Shown: positions 1 to 9,311, counted from the first letter of the stretch. The stretch: 64,000 bases of DNA from an uncultured Cohaesibacter sp. (GCF_963664735.1 NZ_OY761553.1:1689303-1753302), one strand, 5' to 3'. Made by a program: numbers and translations. The notes: generated by a model from the letters alone, not told the origin.

Positions 1-306
1 CCCGGCGGCATCAACCGGCTCTTTCGCGGCAAAGACCTCATTACCGTGAATGCGAAAAAGTACGAGCTCTGCAACTCACCACAGATGGTCATCACCATGG
101 CCACTGCCGGACTGGGGCTGGCGCAGCTGTTCCCTTCCACGGTTCGCAAGGAGGTGGCTCAGGGGCGTCTCGTGCGCATCATGCCAGACCTAAGCGGAGA
201 AACGATGATCTTCTCTCTGGTCTATCCTTCGCGCAAGCATTTGCCGCTAAGGACGCGAGCCCTGATCGACCACATTATGGCAAGTCGGCTTTTTGACCCG
301 CACTAA
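1..306 (+). CDS. LysR-type regulator, C-terminal fragment (5' end outside window)
   Basis: The frame is open from base 1 (PGGINRLFRG...) to the stop at 304-306, so the gene begins before the window. About 101 residues are visible. The stretch ITMATAGLGLAQLFPSTV followed by GRLVRIMPDL and LVYPSRKHLPLRTRALIDHI is the typical end of a LysR substrate-binding domain, where an effector-dependent regulator closes its second Rossmann lobe. An internal GTG at 46 is not the real start, because the homology extends upstream of it. The DNA-binding domain and the target are not visible. It converges on pntB. Confidence 0.8.
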   Translation, partial: PGGINRLFRGKDLITVNAKKYELCNSPQMVITMATAGLGLAQLFPSTVRKEVAQGRLVRIMPDLSGETMIFSLVYPSRKHLPLRTRALIDHIMASRLFDPH

Positions 307-370
307 TGCACTTTGCTTCTGAGCTGGCAGGCTTTAGCAGTGCCCTCGGCCCCAAGAAAGGCAGTCGGAA

Positions 371-400
371 ACCAAAACGCCCGGAGCATAGCCCCGGGCG
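371..400 (-). terminator. Rho-independent terminator of pntAB
   Basis: CGCCCGG (378-384) pairs with CCGGGCG (394-400) around a 9-nt loop. Read on the minus strand, the hairpin is followed by TTTTGG. It lies 30 nt beyond the pntB stop. Confidence 0.8.
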
Positions 401-429
401 CATCGACCTTGTCTCGCAGAGTCTGCGGC

Positions 430-1836
430 TTACTGGATCTGCTGAAGCAGGGTGTCCAGAGATGCTTTCGCATCGCCATAGAACATGCGGGTATTTTCTT
501 TGTAGAACAGCGGGTTCTCGATACCGGAATAGCCAGTACCCTGACCACGTTTGGAAACGAAGACCTGCTTGGCTTTCCAAACTTCCAGAACCGGCATACC
601 GGCGATTGGAGAGTTTGGATCTTCCTGAGCAGCCGGGTTCACGATGTCGTTGGAGCCGATAACGATAACAACGTCCGTATCAGGGAAGTCGTCGTTGATC
701 TCGTCCATTTCCATAACGATGTCATAAGGCACCTTGGCTTCAGCCAACAGCACGTTCATGTGACCTGGAAGACGACCAGCCACCGGATGGATGGCGAAGC
801 GGACTTCCTTGCCCTTGGCGCGCAGACGGCGGGTCAGTTCAGCAACATTTTGCTGAGCCTGAGCAACAGCCATACCATAGCCCGGAACGATGATGACACT
901 GTCGGCATCGTCAAGAGCGGCAGCAACGCCGTCGGCATCGATTGCGATCATCTCGCCATCGATTTCCATGGCTGGGCCAGTGGAGTTACCAAAGCCGCCA
1001 AGAATAACCGAGACGAAGTGACGGTTCATGGCCTTACACATGATGTAGGACAGAATGGCACCTGAGGAACCAACCAGAGCACCGGTCACGATCAGCAGGT
1101 CGTTGCCAAGCAGGAAGCCGGTAGCCGCTGCAGCCCACCCTGAATAGGAGTTCAGCATGGAGACAACAACAGGCATATCAGCGCCACCGATGGCCATAAC
1201 CATATGCACACCAATGACGAACGCGATGATCGTCATCAGATAGAGGGTCCAGGATCCGAGGCCGTTCATATACATGATCAGCAGGATGAAGGACACAACC
1301 AGCATCAGGATGTTCCACATATGGCGACCCGGCAAAAGCAGGGCTTTGCCGCCAATGCGACCGGAGAGCTTGCCATAGGCAATCAGCGAGCCGGTGAAGG
1401 TAACAGCACCAATGAAGACACCAAGGAAGACTTCAATCTCGTGGATGACCTCTTCCGCAGGTGTCGGGAAGACATGTGCCGTCAAATCGGAGTTGAGACC
1501 GATGAAGACAGCAGCAAGACCCACAAAGCTGTGCAGCATGGCTACAAGCTGTGGCATGCCGGTCATTTCAACGCGTTTGGCAACGATGCCACCGATAACG
1601 GCACCAATAACCACTGCGATGAGCAGAACGACAGGGCTGGCAGCAAGCACCGTCCCCAGAGTGATGTCATGGGGATCGATCGGTCCAAAGATGGTAGCCA
1701 GAACAGCGATCGCCATACCGACGATACCGAACCAGACGCCACGCTTTGCACTTTCCTGATCCTTCAGTCCACCCAGAGACAGGATGAACAGCACAGTAGC
1801 CGCGATGTAGGCGGCTGTTTGTAATTCAGCGTTCAT
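430..1836 (-). CDS. pntB: NAD(P) transhydrogenase subunit beta
   Basis: This is the 468-aa beta subunit of the proton-translocating transhydrogenase, which uses the proton motive force to reduce NADP+ with NADH at the inner membrane. Residues about 1-265 hold a series of hydrophobic helices forming the proton channel (domain II). Residues about 285-468 are the NADP(H)-binding domain III, recognised by [45 protein letters not shown] and the C-terminal [16 protein letters not shown]. The length matches the family. It lies 15 bp downstream of pntA with its own GGAGG site, so it is co-transcribed. A terminator follows it. Confidence 0.97.
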   Translation of the reverse strand: MNAELQTAAYIAATVLFILSLGGLKDQESAKRGVWFGIVGMAIAVLATIFGPIDPHDITLGTVLAASPVVLLIAVVIGAVIGGIVAKRVEMTGMPQLVAMLHSFVGLAAVFIGLNSDLTAHVFPTPAEEVIHEIEVFLGVFIGAVTFTGSLIAYGKLSGRIGGKALLLPGRHMWNILMLVVSFILLIMYMNGLGSWTLYLMTIIAFVIGVHMVMAIGGADMPVVVSMLNSYSGWAAAATGFLLGNDLLIVTGALVGSSGAILSYIMCKAMNRHFVSVILGGFGNSTGPAMEIDGEMIAIDADGVAAALDDADSVIIVPGYGMAVAQAQQNVAELTRRLRAKGKEVRFAIHPVAGRLPGHMNVLLAEAKVPYDIVMEMDEINDDFPDTDVVIVIGSNDIVNPAAQEDPNSPIAGMPVLEVWKAKQVFVSKRGQGTGYSGIENPLFYKENTRMFYGDAKASLDTLLQQIQ

Positions 1837-1851
1837 AATTACCTCCGCCTA

Positions 1852-3423
1852 TCAGGATTTCTGGAACATCTGCAGCATGCGACGGGTAACCATGAAGCCA
1901 CCGACGATGTTGATCGAAGCAATCAGGATCGACACGAATGCCAAAAGCAAAACGATCCAGGAGCTCGAGCCCAACTGCAGGAGTGAGCCGAGGATGATAA
2001 TCCCCGAAATTGCGTTCGTCACAGCCATCAAAGGCGTATGCAGCGAATGAGCTACACCCCAGATAACCTGGAAGCCGATGAACACGGCCAAAACAAACAC
2101 GATGAAGTGGCCCATGAAGGCCGCAGGAGCATAAAGGCCGATAAGCCCCATGATGACGGCGCCGATAACAAGAAGGCTGATCTGCTGCCGGCCAGCTTTG
2201 CGGGCTGCAGCCTCTTCTTCTGCCTTGATCTCTTCAGGCGTCTTTTCCTTGACTTCCGGTTTTTTCTGGGCAGCGATCGCCTTGATTTTCGGAGGTGGAG
2301 GCGGGAAGGTGATTTCACCTTCGTATGTCACGGTAGCACCGCGGATAACATCGTCTTCCATGTTGTGTACGACTTGGCCGTCTTTTTCAGGGGTCAGGTC
2401 GGTCATCATGTGACGGATGTTGGTAGAATAGAGTTCTGAAGACTGTGTCGCCATACGGGACGGGAAGTCGGTGTAGCCGATGATGGTCACGCCATTGTCG
2501 GTAACAACTTTCTCGTCAGCAACCGTTCCTTCCACGTTGCCACCGCGCTCTGCAGCAAGGTCGACAATCACGGAACCGGTTTTCATGGATGCGACCATGT
2601 CTGCAAGCCACAATTTTGGAGCAGGACGGTTCGGGATCAACGCAGTGGTGATCACGATGTCCATTTCCCCTGCAATCTCGCGGAACTTGGCGAGCTGAGC
2701 GTTGCGGAACTCTTCAGACTGTACGGAAGCATAACCACCGGTGGCTGCGCCATCCTGTTGTTCTTCTTCAAAATCCAAATAGACAAATTCGGCACCCATA
2801 GATTCGACCTGTTCGGCCACTTCCGGACGCACGTCAAATGCATAAGTGATCGCGCCAAGCGCAACAGAAGTACCAATAGCGGCCAGACCGGCAACACCGG
2901 CGCCAACAATCAGAACTTTTGCAGGTGGCACCTTACCGGCAGCGGTAATCTGACCGGTGAAGAAACGACCAAAGTTGTTACCTGCTTCAATAACAGCGCG
3001 ATAACCGGCGATATTCGCCATGGAGGACAGAGCGTCCATTTTCTGGGCACGGGAAATACGTGGCACCATTTCCATTGCGATAACGTTGGCACCAGAAGCT
3101 TTTGCCGCTTCCATGCCTTCTTCGTTGCCAGCCGGGTTGAAGAAAGAAATAAGGGTCTTGCCTTTGGCAAGATATTTTAGTTCTTCGGTCAGAGGTTGAC
3201 GCACTTTGGCGACAATATCAGCTTCCTCCCACAGAGCGGACTCGCTGGGAACGATTTTCACGCCCGCTTCTGAATATGTCTCATCTGAAAAACCGGCTAG
3301 TATACCAGCACCGCTTTCCAGGATACAGTCATATCCCAATTTCTGAAGCTGTTTTGCCGAAGACGGCGTCATAGCAACGCGCGCCTCTCCCTCGAACAAC
3401 TCCTTAGGTGTACCTATCTTCAC
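1852..3423 (-). CDS. pntA: NAD(P) transhydrogenase subunit alpha
   Basis: This is the alpha subunit carrying NAD(H)-binding domain I plus the first membrane helices. The N-terminus MKIGTPKELFEGEARVAMTP and the nucleotide fold VGAGVAGLAAIG near residue 170 are diagnostic. A proline-rich linker (FPPPPPK) and a charged coiled stretch near residue 390 precede about four C-terminal membrane segments. It is a single fused alpha chain, as in E. coli, not the split PntAA/PntAB found in many Alphaproteobacteria. An upstream GTG at 3441 would add six residues. I prefer the GTG at 3423, because AGAAGGGAG sits 6 nt before it and the family N-terminus starts there, giving 523 aa. Confidence 0.95.
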   Translation of the reverse strand: MKIGTPKELFEGEARVAMTPSSAKQLQKLGYDCILESGAGILAGFSDETYSEAGVKIVPSESALWEEADIVAKVRQPLTEELKYLAKGKTLISFFNPAGNEEGMEAAKASGANVIAMEMVPRISRAQKMDALSSMANIAGYRAVIEAGNNFGRFFTGQITAAGKVPPAKVLIVGAGVAGLAAIGTSVALGAITYAFDVRPEVAEQVESMGAEFVYLDFEEEQQDGAATGGYASVQSEEFRNAQLAKFREIAGEMDIVITTALIPNRPAPKLWLADMVASMKTGSVIVDLAAERGGNVEGTVADEKVVTDNGVTIIGYTDFPSRMATQSSELYSTNIRHMMTDLTPEKDGQVVHNMEDDVIRGATVTYEGEITFPPPPPKIKAIAAQKKPEVKEKTPEEIKAEEEAAARKAGRQQISLLVIGAVIMGLIGLYAPAAFMGHFIVFVLAVFIGFQVIWGVAHSLHTPLMAVTNAISGIIILGSLLQLGSSSWIVLLLAFVSILIASINIVGGFMVTRRMLQMFQKS

Positions 3424-3775
3424 GACAGACTCCCTTCTCACATAATTGTTTATGCCTTCCGAATGGTTGCCCTTACAGAAAGCAACTTACCCTCCGGCTC
3501 TAATAGTGCAGACGAAAGTCAAAATGCCAAGTCGCCTTTGTGACTCAGTTGCGTTTTATCCGATGCGATTTACCAGAATTTGTCTCACACCTAGGCAATT
3601 TTTCCTTATTTACGCAATTTCACTTAGACATTACATACTTGTCAGCATTTAATAGACAGAGCCCGACTGCACTAAAGACACCTTGGTCCTGCCAACCATT
3701 TCGTATACACACCCCACCCAGCAGGATGGAAATCAGGCATCATCCGCAAGAGCCAATGCAGAAAGTGCCCTTTCA

Positions 3776-3827
3776 TAAGACAGTGTATTTAGCTAAAGAA
3801 GAATCCCTCCCTTCATACACCGTCTTA
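3776..3827. repeat. Long imperfect inverted repeat in the pntA-pgl gap
   Basis: TAAGACAGTGTAT (3776-3788) and ATACACCGTCTTA (3815-3827) match at 12 of 13 positions when one is reverse-complemented, with 26 nt between them. The gap 3424-4002 (about 580 bp, AT-rich) holds no convincing gene. It must contain the pntA promoter, but I cannot place a -35/-10 pair with confidence. The pgl terminator occupies its low-complexity right edge. Confidence 0.5.
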
Positions 3828-3960
3828 CACATTAGTCTATTGTAGCGCGTTATGAAATAGATGGAAGTGACCCGAGAGGGCAGCATCTGTGTATCGCCTT
3901 GATGAAAGTGACAATATCACCAAAAAAAATTATCGTTTTCCACGACAATTTTCATTCATT

Positions 3961-3990
3961 ATCGATAAAAGCCAGCTTAAGCGCTGGCTC
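3961..3990 (-). terminator. Rho-independent terminator of pgl
   Basis: GCCAGC (3971-3976) pairs with GCTGGC (3983-3988), extended by one A-T pair, around a 6-nt loop. On the minus strand it is followed by TTTTATCGAT, 12 nt past the pgl stop. Confidence 0.75.
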
Positions 3991-4002
3991 ATCTTTGGCA
4001 AA

Positions 4003-4689
4003 TTAGTCGGCATAATGGATCGTTGTTGCTCGTGCGCGGTTCAGGATCACGCGAACCGGAGCTTCTTCTACGAGGCCAACCTTTTGTGCTTCGCGCAATG
4101 CGCCCTTCTTCTCTTCGCCGACGATCAGAATATGCGCCTTGCGGGCCCGCTCCAGAACCGGAGCGGTGAGAGTAAGGCGCGGTTGGCCGTCTTCATGACC
4201 GTTGACCACCATAACCGGAGACGCCCAAAGCCCCAAAGCTTCCTCGATATTCTCGGCCTGAGGAAAAAGCCCCGCGACGCGGTGATCTGTCCCCATACCC
4301 AGAACGCAAACATCAATAGGCAGCACATCGTGCAAGTCTGCCAGAATGCTCGACAGGGCATCTTCGGGCTGTTCCGAATCACACTGATAAGAATGGAAAT
4401 GGGCTTGTGCTGCCGAATTCTGTAGCAGCAATTCTCTCACTGCGTGAGCGTTGCTGTTTTTAGCGGTGACTTTGACAAAGTGCTCGTCAGTCAGAATGAT
4501 CGATACGCAGTCCCACTCCACCTTTTCCTCGCTTAATGCCTTAAAAAAACTGTGAGGGGTTTCGCCTCCAGGAACGGCAAGCGTGGCCCTTCCCCGCTTT
4601 TTGATGGCTTTGTTCAACTCAGAAGCCACTTGATCTGCGAGGCCAGCAGCCAAGCTGCCGCGATCGGGATAAACTCGGGTTTCAGTCAC
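4003..4689 (-). CDS. pgl: 6-phosphogluconolactonase-like protein with altered active-site motif
   Basis: This 228-aa protein has the SOL/DevB fold, which hydrolyses 6-phosphogluconolactone in the oxidative pentose phosphate and Entner-Doudoroff routes. LAVPGGETP (residues 37-45), ILTDEHFV (65-72) and LGMGTDHRVAGLFP (130-143) correspond to the family's PGG-TP, TDER-V and GMG-D-HTASLFP motifs. The last motif normally carries the catalytic histidine. Here that position is Arg137, with His136 one residue earlier, and the usual Arg after TDE is His70. Activity is therefore uncertain. The GTG start at 4689 is preferred over the ATG at 4704, because AGGAG lies 6 nt upstream of it. No zwf or edd neighbours are present. 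Confidence 0.8.
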   Translation of the reverse strand: MTETRVYPDRGSLAAGLADQVASELNKAIKKRGRATLAVPGGETPHSFFKALSEEKVEWDCVSIILTDEHFVKVTAKNSNAHAVRELLLQNSAAQAHFHSYQCDSEQPEDALSSILADLHDVLPIDVCVLGMGTDHRVAGLFPQAENIEEALGLWASPVMVVNGHEDGQPRLTLTAPVLERARKAHILIVGEEKKGALREAQKVGLVEEAPVRVILNRARATTIHYAD

Positions 4690-4930
4690 GTTTTTCTCCT
4701 GCATAAAGAGGGCTGTCTGGCTGTGGCAAATCAGGCGCGAATCTTACTGTCGGGATAGATCCCCGGGGTTTCTGGACACCCTCTATTTTGTCGACGGAGT
4801 TCCTGTCCGGAAGAATCGTCCATCAATTGCAACTTTGGTTTATTAGGGTGGGCATATTGCAGTTTTATGATTGTTCAAAAATAGATCGTTCCACTGCCCG
4901 GCCCTCACCCTTCAGCGCTCCGATAACAAA

Positions 4931-4978
4931 AGCAAAAATGCAAAAAGGCAGCGCCGCTTAAAACCGGCACTGCCTTTG
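4931..4978 (-). terminator. Rho-independent terminator of glk
   Basis: AAAGGCAG and GCCG pair with CGGC and CTGCCTTT through one mismatch around a short A-rich loop (4943-4977). On the minus strand a T-rich run (TTTTTGCATTTTTGCTTTT) follows. The rest of 4690-5015 holds no gene; the pgl promoter should lie there. Confidence 0.8.
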
Positions 4979-5015
4979 GCTATTTCTTTAGTGTGACACT
5001 TAAGGCCGAGAAACT

Positions 5016-6023
5016 TTATTGCATATCGGGATCAAAGCTCATGGCGTTGATCGCGCCTTCGAGACCAAAATTACTGTTACGATAGAGATAAATCGGCATG
5101 TTGACGCGGAATTTGGTGTGGCGTCCGCCCTGATTGAAGCCTCTGAGGAAATGCGGATTCTGGAAGATCCATTCATTTTTCTGCAAAACACCGCCGGTCA
5201 GGAATACACCGCCATAAGCGGAAATATAGAGCGCCAAATCGCCAGCCACTGCGCCCAGATGATGCGCGAACATGTCGATCGCCCGCACGGCCAGTGGGTT
5301 GCCTTCAGTGCGCGCGACATCAAAAATATCCCGTGCGGACATTTCAGACGGCTCCTGGCCGTTGATCAACTCCAGAGCCTTCATCAGATAGGGAATACCT
5401 GTACCTGAGAGAATCGCTTCTGCTTCAAGAGCAAGGCAGGTCTTGTCGTCCATCTGGGTCGCAGGCCACAGTTCGGCAAGTTTTGCAAAAACGGGCACCT
5501 CATCCATCGAGTGCGGGGCAACGCGAACATGACCGCCCTCCCCTTGCAGGACTTCTGGCTGAGGACCAGCCCAAACCTGAGTGCCGACGCCGAGCCCAGT
5601 GCCGGGGCCAATGATCAAACGGGGCGGGGTCGGGGTTGGTGGCGTCTGCAACGGTCCGGGCAAATTGCCCTGAATGAGGGTCAGATCATCTGGATCGGCG
5701 GTCACCAAGGACCATGCGGCGGCTTCAAAATCGTTCAAAATGCGCGCATTTTCTGCTCCAGCGGCAACGATCAGATCTGCCCGTGAAAAAGTCTGGTTCC
5801 CCGCATTGGTCAGCGTCACATAGCCATTTTGAATGACCCCGGCGGCAGCGACCACAACATAGCGCGGCTTGGACCCGATTTTTTCGACAAAGCTCTTAAC
5901 GGCATCGGTCAAATGCATATGACCAGTCGTATCGAAAGTATGCTGTTCCTTAATGCGCCCTTCAACGGCTGCGGCCAATCGCATGTTGGTTCCGCCGACA
6001 TCGGCAACAAGATCCCAGAGCAT
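5016..6023 (-). CDS. glk: Glucokinase
   Basis: This 335-aa protein phosphorylates glucose with ATP to glucose 6-phosphate in the cytoplasm. DLVADVGGTNMRLA (residues 4-17) is the phosphate-binding loop of the ASKHA fold. VVVAAAGVI, LNDFEAAAW, IGPGTGLGVG and EVLQGEGGHVRVAPH are the glucokinase substrate and nucleotide motifs, and GGVFLTGGVLQKN is the second adenosine motif. The length is near the 321 aa of E. coli Glk. GAGGGA lies 6 nt before the ATG. It is monocistronic, with a terminator behind it and the bioY terminator upstream. Together with pgl and the distant pgm, it supplies glucose phosphate metabolism. Confidence 0.95.
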   Translation of the reverse strand: MLWDLVADVGGTNMRLAAAVEGRIKEQHTFDTTGHMHLTDAVKSFVEKIGSKPRYVVVAAAGVIQNGYVTLTNAGNQTFSRADLIVAAGAENARILNDFEAAAWSLVTADPDDLTLIQGNLPGPLQTPPTPTPPRLIIGPGTGLGVGTQVWAGPQPEVLQGEGGHVRVAPHSMDEVPVFAKLAELWPATQMDDKTCLALEAEAILSGTGIPYLMKALELINGQEPSEMSARDIFDVARTEGNPLAVRAIDMFAHHLGAVAGDLALYISAYGGVFLTGGVLQKNEWIFQNPHFLRGFNQGGRHTKFRVNMPIYLYRNSNFGLEGAINAMSFDPDMQ

Positions 6024-6263
6024 TGCGCTTCCCTCACAATTGCAAATGAAAAAATAAATTCAACCCGAACGTTAACTTCCCGGTGCCCACTCGGGATGAG
6101 AACTGCATACAGGGAATCAATCATATTTTCATCCCCCAAATTAAAGATTGTTCTCTAAAGGAGAGGAATTTTCTGATTTGCGTGATCTGTTCCGCGCTAC
6201 AAGATGAAAACGCCGGATTTACAGTCAAAGCTTGTTGTTTTTAATCGAAACCGTTAGGCCAAA

Positions 6264-6293
6264 CAAAAAGGGTCTGCTCATGAAGCAAACCCT
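6264..6293 (-). terminator. Rho-independent terminator of bioMNY
   Basis: AGGGT (6269-6273) pairs with ACCCT (6289-6293), and an inner GCT/AGC pair continues the stem. TTTTTG follows on the minus strand. It separates bioMNY from glk. The remaining bases 6024-6263 hold no gene and should contain the glk promoter. Confidence 0.75.
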
Positions 6294-6335
6294 CTGTAAT
6301 TTTAGCTTTTAAGCGTTTCTGCGCGCCAGACGCGG

Positions 6336-6881
6336 TTAGCTGCGGGAAAGCAGAGCGCTAGGGCGGGCCTTTGCAATGGCCTGCAGAACGAATCCGGCAA
6401 CGAATGCCTTGATAACGTCACCCGGAATGAACACCAGCACCATGGATGTTGCTTCCAGAAAGGACTTGTTGAGGCGGACAGACATGCCAAGAATGCCCAG
6501 CAGATAGAGAACAAAGATACCGCCGACGATGGAAGCGAAAGTGCCTGCGATCACAAGGTTACCCTTGCCCCATTTCTCAACAATCAGACCGGTTGTATAG
6601 GCAGCAAATGGCCAGCCGAGGAAAAAGCCGACAGTCGGGCCTGCGAGCACGCCCAGACCACCACGGCCACCGGCCAGCAGAGGCAAGCCTGCGAGCACCA
6701 GTACGATGAAGAGGATCATGGACAAGGCGCCACGACGCGATCCGAGCACGACACCGGCCATCATGACACCCAAGCTTTGGGCACTCAAAGGCACACCATA
6801 CGGCAGCATGAACTGCGGCATCAGCCCCAGCGCTGCAACCAATGCAGCAAACAAGGCGATAAAGGTGACTTGGCGTTCCAT
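6336..6881 (-). CDS. bioY: Biotin ECF transporter S component BioY
   Basis: This is a 181-aa integral membrane protein with about six helices. It is the high-affinity biotin-binding S component of an energy-coupling-factor importer. VPLSAQSLGVMMAGVVLGSRRG (residues 30-51), GGRGGLGVLAGPTVGFFLGWPFAAY near residue 72, and the late GDVIKAF are BioY signatures. AAGGGAG lies 8 nt before the ATG. It is the last gene of bioM-bioN-bioY and is followed by a terminator. All three ECF parts are here, so the importer should be self-sufficient. Confidence 0.95.
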   Translation of the reverse strand: MERQVTFIALFAALVAALGLMPQFMLPYGVPLSAQSLGVMMAGVVLGSRRGALSMILFIVLVLAGLPLLAGGRGGLGVLAGPTVGFFLGWPFAAYTTGLIVEKWGKGNLVIAGTFASIVGGIFVLYLLGILGMSVRLNKSFLEATSMVLVFIPGDVIKAFVAGFVLQAIAKARPSALLSRS

Positions 6882-6941
6882 GTTGAATTCTCCCTTTAAT
6901 TCTAGTAAGCGCGCTATTTGTTGGCGCTATCCGACTGAGAT

Positions 6942-7562
6942 TTAACGTTCGTTGTTCTTTGTGCTTTGCAGGCCACCCCGTGCCCGAATGGCTTCGGCGA
7001 CTCGGTCTGCATCATCAATTGCGCTCAGTGCCAATGGCACCAAAAGGCGCGGGCTTGTCTTTTTAGGGCTTCGCGCCCGCCAAGCCTGATTAAGCTGCAT
7101 GCCCCTTTGCAGGAACAGCGGCGTAAAACGAATGACAAGCCCCATGGCAAATCCAAGGGCTCGTGGCGGCAGGCCAAAGGTGTAGAAAGGCTTGGCCAGT
7201 GTCTCGATAACAGCCATCATATCATCAAGTCGCGATGTCATGGTCACCAAATTTGCAAGGCTGACAGTCGCGACAAGCTTGAAACAGATGGCAAGGCCAT
7301 CTTCGATACGCCATGTGGCCACCTGATAGGCGAATATGATGGCGATAAGATAGAGAACCGGTTTGAGCCTTTTGGCTCCCGTCTTGGCAAAGTAACGCCC
7401 TGCCGACAGATAAAGCATCACGACAGGTACGTTGGCCGCGAGCAGCAGGCGCCAGTCATTCAGCGGCCAAAGCACCAGCGTGAACAGACAGAGCAGGCCG
7501 AGTTTTGCCCAGACAGGCAAAGCATGCATCCAGCTTCTCTGCTCAACGGTCAAGGATAGCAT
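6942..7562 (-). CDS. bioN: Biotin ECF transporter T component BioN
   Basis: This 206-aa transmembrane coupling protein (EcfT/CbiQ family) passes ATPase movement to BioY. It has about five hydrophobic helices. The cytoplasmic coupling region QLNQAWRARSPKK and DRVAEAIRARG carries the two short Ala-Arg-x motifs typical of T components. The start overlaps the bioM stop by one base (TGATG), which implies translational coupling. Bio assignment rests on the adjacent BioY. Confidence 0.93.
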   Translation of the reverse strand: MLSLTVEQRSWMHALPVWAKLGLLCLFTLVLWPLNDWRLLLAANVPVVMLYLSAGRYFAKTGAKRLKPVLYLIAIIFAYQVATWRIEDGLAICFKLVATVSLANLVTMTSRLDDMMAVIETLAKPFYTFGLPPRALGFAMGLVIRFTPLFLQRGMQLNQAWRARSPKKTSPRLLVPLALSAIDDADRVAEAIRARGGLQSTKNNER

Positions 7563-8311
7563 CAGCCCTTGTCCTCCGGAGCAATGGTCAATCCGGAGCC
7601 AAGATTCTCATCATCGGCAAGAACCAGCCGTTCCATTTGCTCCCTGTATTTAGGCAGGATGTCTGACGGAGAGCCATCGGCAATCAATTGCCCTTTTTCA
7701 AGCCATAGGATGCGATCATAGCTCTCGAGATGATCAATATCGTGCGTGACCAGAACCACTTGCTGCTCCAGTTCGTCCAGCCAACGATAAAGCCGCCTTG
7801 TGGTTGGCCAGTCGAGTCCGGCAAAGGGTTCATCGAAAAGAACCGCTTTGGGCTGCATGGCCAGCACCGCCATCAGGCAGACAAGATGGCGCTGCCCCTG
7901 AGAGAGCGTAAAGGTGCCGCGCTCGGCCCAATCGAGCCGCCCGAACGACTGAAGAAAGGCCCGAGCGGTCTTTCGCGCCTCCTTGCGGTTGCCGCTGAGG
8001 CTCTCAAGCCCGAAGGCGATTTCCTCTTCAACCGTCGGGAAAATGATCTGATGATCCGGATTCTGGAAAATAAGACCGATGGTCTCGATCGCTCTTTTGC
8101 GATCCTTTGCAATGTCGACGCCATGCACAAGAATTTCGCCGGACTGGGGCTCTACAAGGCCAGAGATCATCCGCGCCAAGGTGGATTTGCCCGAACCGTT
8201 CCGTCCGATCAAACCAATCCGCTTTTCGCTCAACGTCAGGGACAAGTCCTTAAAAAAGGGCTTGTCATTCAATAGGTGGTTTACCCCTTTCAGGACGATG
8301 GCATTTTCCAT
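7562..8311 (-). CDS. bioM: Biotin ECF transporter ATPase BioM
   Basis: This 249-aa ABC ATPase powers biotin uptake. Walker A is GRNGSGKST (about residues 36-44), the Q-loop lies in LIFQNPDHQI, the signature is LSQGQRHLV, Walker B is AVLFDEPFAGLD and the switch His is in LVTHDIDH. It is the first gene of the operon. The ATG has no clear Shine-Dalgarno site: a 14-bp imperfect palindrome (CTGAT-N4-ATCAG, 8312-8325) sits directly upstream. I did not find the TTATCTATAA-type box used by the alphaproteobacterial regulator BioR. Confidence 0.93.
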   Translation of the reverse strand: MENAIVLKGVNHLLNDKPFFKDLSLTLSEKRIGLIGRNGSGKSTLARMISGLVEPQSGEILVHGVDIAKDRKRAIETIGLIFQNPDHQIIFPTVEEEIAFGLESLSGNRKEARKTARAFLQSFGRLDWAERGTFTLSQGQRHLVCLMAVLAMQPKAVLFDEPFAGLDWPTTRRLYRWLDELEQQVVLVTHDIDHLESYDRILWLEKGQLIADGSPSDILPKYREQMERLVLADDENLGSGLTIAPEDKG

Positions 8312-8669
8312 CTGATCGCTATCAGCTGCACACTCTGATGCACCGGAGCGGGACTCCGTGGGGGCCTTTACGAGATCAACGATAGGTCAACTCCAGATCA
8401 CGCGAGCCTTACGGCTCGAAATCTGCGCGGCATCAGAATGGGTAAAATTCAGCCCAAGGCTCGACGACGCGCTGGCTGGCACAGGTCATAGCCAAGATTG
8501 GACACAAAGGCCAGTAAACAAACTTATCCCAATGGTTCGCTTTGTGGAGAAACTAGCCAATTTGTCGCAGATTGATGCCCAAAACTGCAAATACCAGAAT
8601 TGAATAAGCCTATGCAGCCATGCCGATCATAACGGAGCGCGGGTCTAAATAGCCAACCGTATCATTCAG
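8312..8669. other. Intergenic region upstream of bioM
   Basis: These 358 bp hold no convincing gene. The bioM promoter should lie here. The only structured element noted is the CTGAT-N4-ATCAG inverted repeat at 8312-8325, abutting the bioM start. Several short open frames cross the region without ribosome sites or recognisable products. Confidence 0.5.
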
Positions 8670-9143
8670 TCAATGAGCTGCTCTAATTTTGTCAAGTTGC
8701 AACTCAGCATTCCTGTTTCGAGCAGCTTGAGCCAATTCTTTGGACACAACACGTCTACCAACTGGCCAAAAAGACAAGCCCGCAAGTTTAAAGGCTTGAA
8801 GGCCAAAAGGAATACCAATGATGGTTATACAATTTAGGAAACCGGCAGCAAGATAGGATAGAAACAGCGTGATACCAAAAGTACAAGCCCAAATAACATT
8901 CACAATTGTCCCCAAAGCTCCAACCATAAGCATGGAAGCATCTTGTTCCTTTGCATCCAGTTCTCGGACGTGAACCACATCTTTCCCAAAAGGAAAAGCA
9001 GCTAGCTTCGCCATTTCGAAACAGGCTCTAGAAAGAGGGAGCCCAACAATCGAAACCGCCGAAAGAGCAGCTCCAAGCAGCCAAATAATCGAAATAAAAA
9101 AGCCACCCAAAACAAACCAAATAACATTGCCAGCAAAACGCAT
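8670..9143 (-). CDS. yccF: YccF-family inner membrane protein
   Basis: This is a 157-aa membrane protein of the YccF (DUF307) family, whose function is not established. Two similar halves are visible: VIWFVLGGFFISIIWLLGA...IVGLPLSRACFEMAKLAAFPFGKDVVHV and VIWACTFGITLFLSYLAAG...IIGIPFGLQAFKLAGLSFWPVGRRVV, each with a helix pair followed by an IG-P-G segment. The ATG at 9143 is chosen over an upstream one at 9194, because AGAGGGTG lies about 8 nt before it and the family N-terminus begins MR...N. It stands alone between bioM and the ABC operon. Confidence 0.88.
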   Translation of the reverse strand: MRFAGNVIWFVLGGFFISIIWLLGAALSAVSIVGLPLSRACFEMAKLAAFPFGKDVVHVRELDAKEQDASMLMVGALGTIVNVIWACTFGITLFLSYLAAGFLNCITIIGIPFGLQAFKLAGLSFWPVGRRVVSKELAQAARNRNAELQLDKIRAAH

Positions 9144-9254
9144 AGCCCAACACCCTCTATGATTTAAATTTTGCAATAAATGTAACGCACACATATTTAA
9201 ATCATAAGTTGCAACATTTCTTTCTGTTGAGCAACAAAAAAACGACTCTCAATC

Positions 9255-9284
9255 GCCAAAACGAGCGGAGCAATGGCCCCGCTC
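9255..9284 (-). terminator. Terminator of the Ugp-like operon
   Basis: GAGCGG (9263-9268) pairs with CCGCTC (9279-9284). GTTTTGG follows on the minus strand, 27 nt beyond the TIM-barrel gene. Confidence 0.65.
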
Positions 9285-9311
9285 AAATCCGTTTTATTAT
9301 TTTCTGAATGT

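Noticed and set aside
8312-8345. BioR operator upstream of bioM
   Set aside because: The palindrome there is CTGAT-N4-ATCAG, not the TTATCTATAA-type BioR box, and it sits against the start codon.
8358-8603. Open frame of 81 codons upstream of yccF
   Set aside because: No ribosome site and no recognisable protein.
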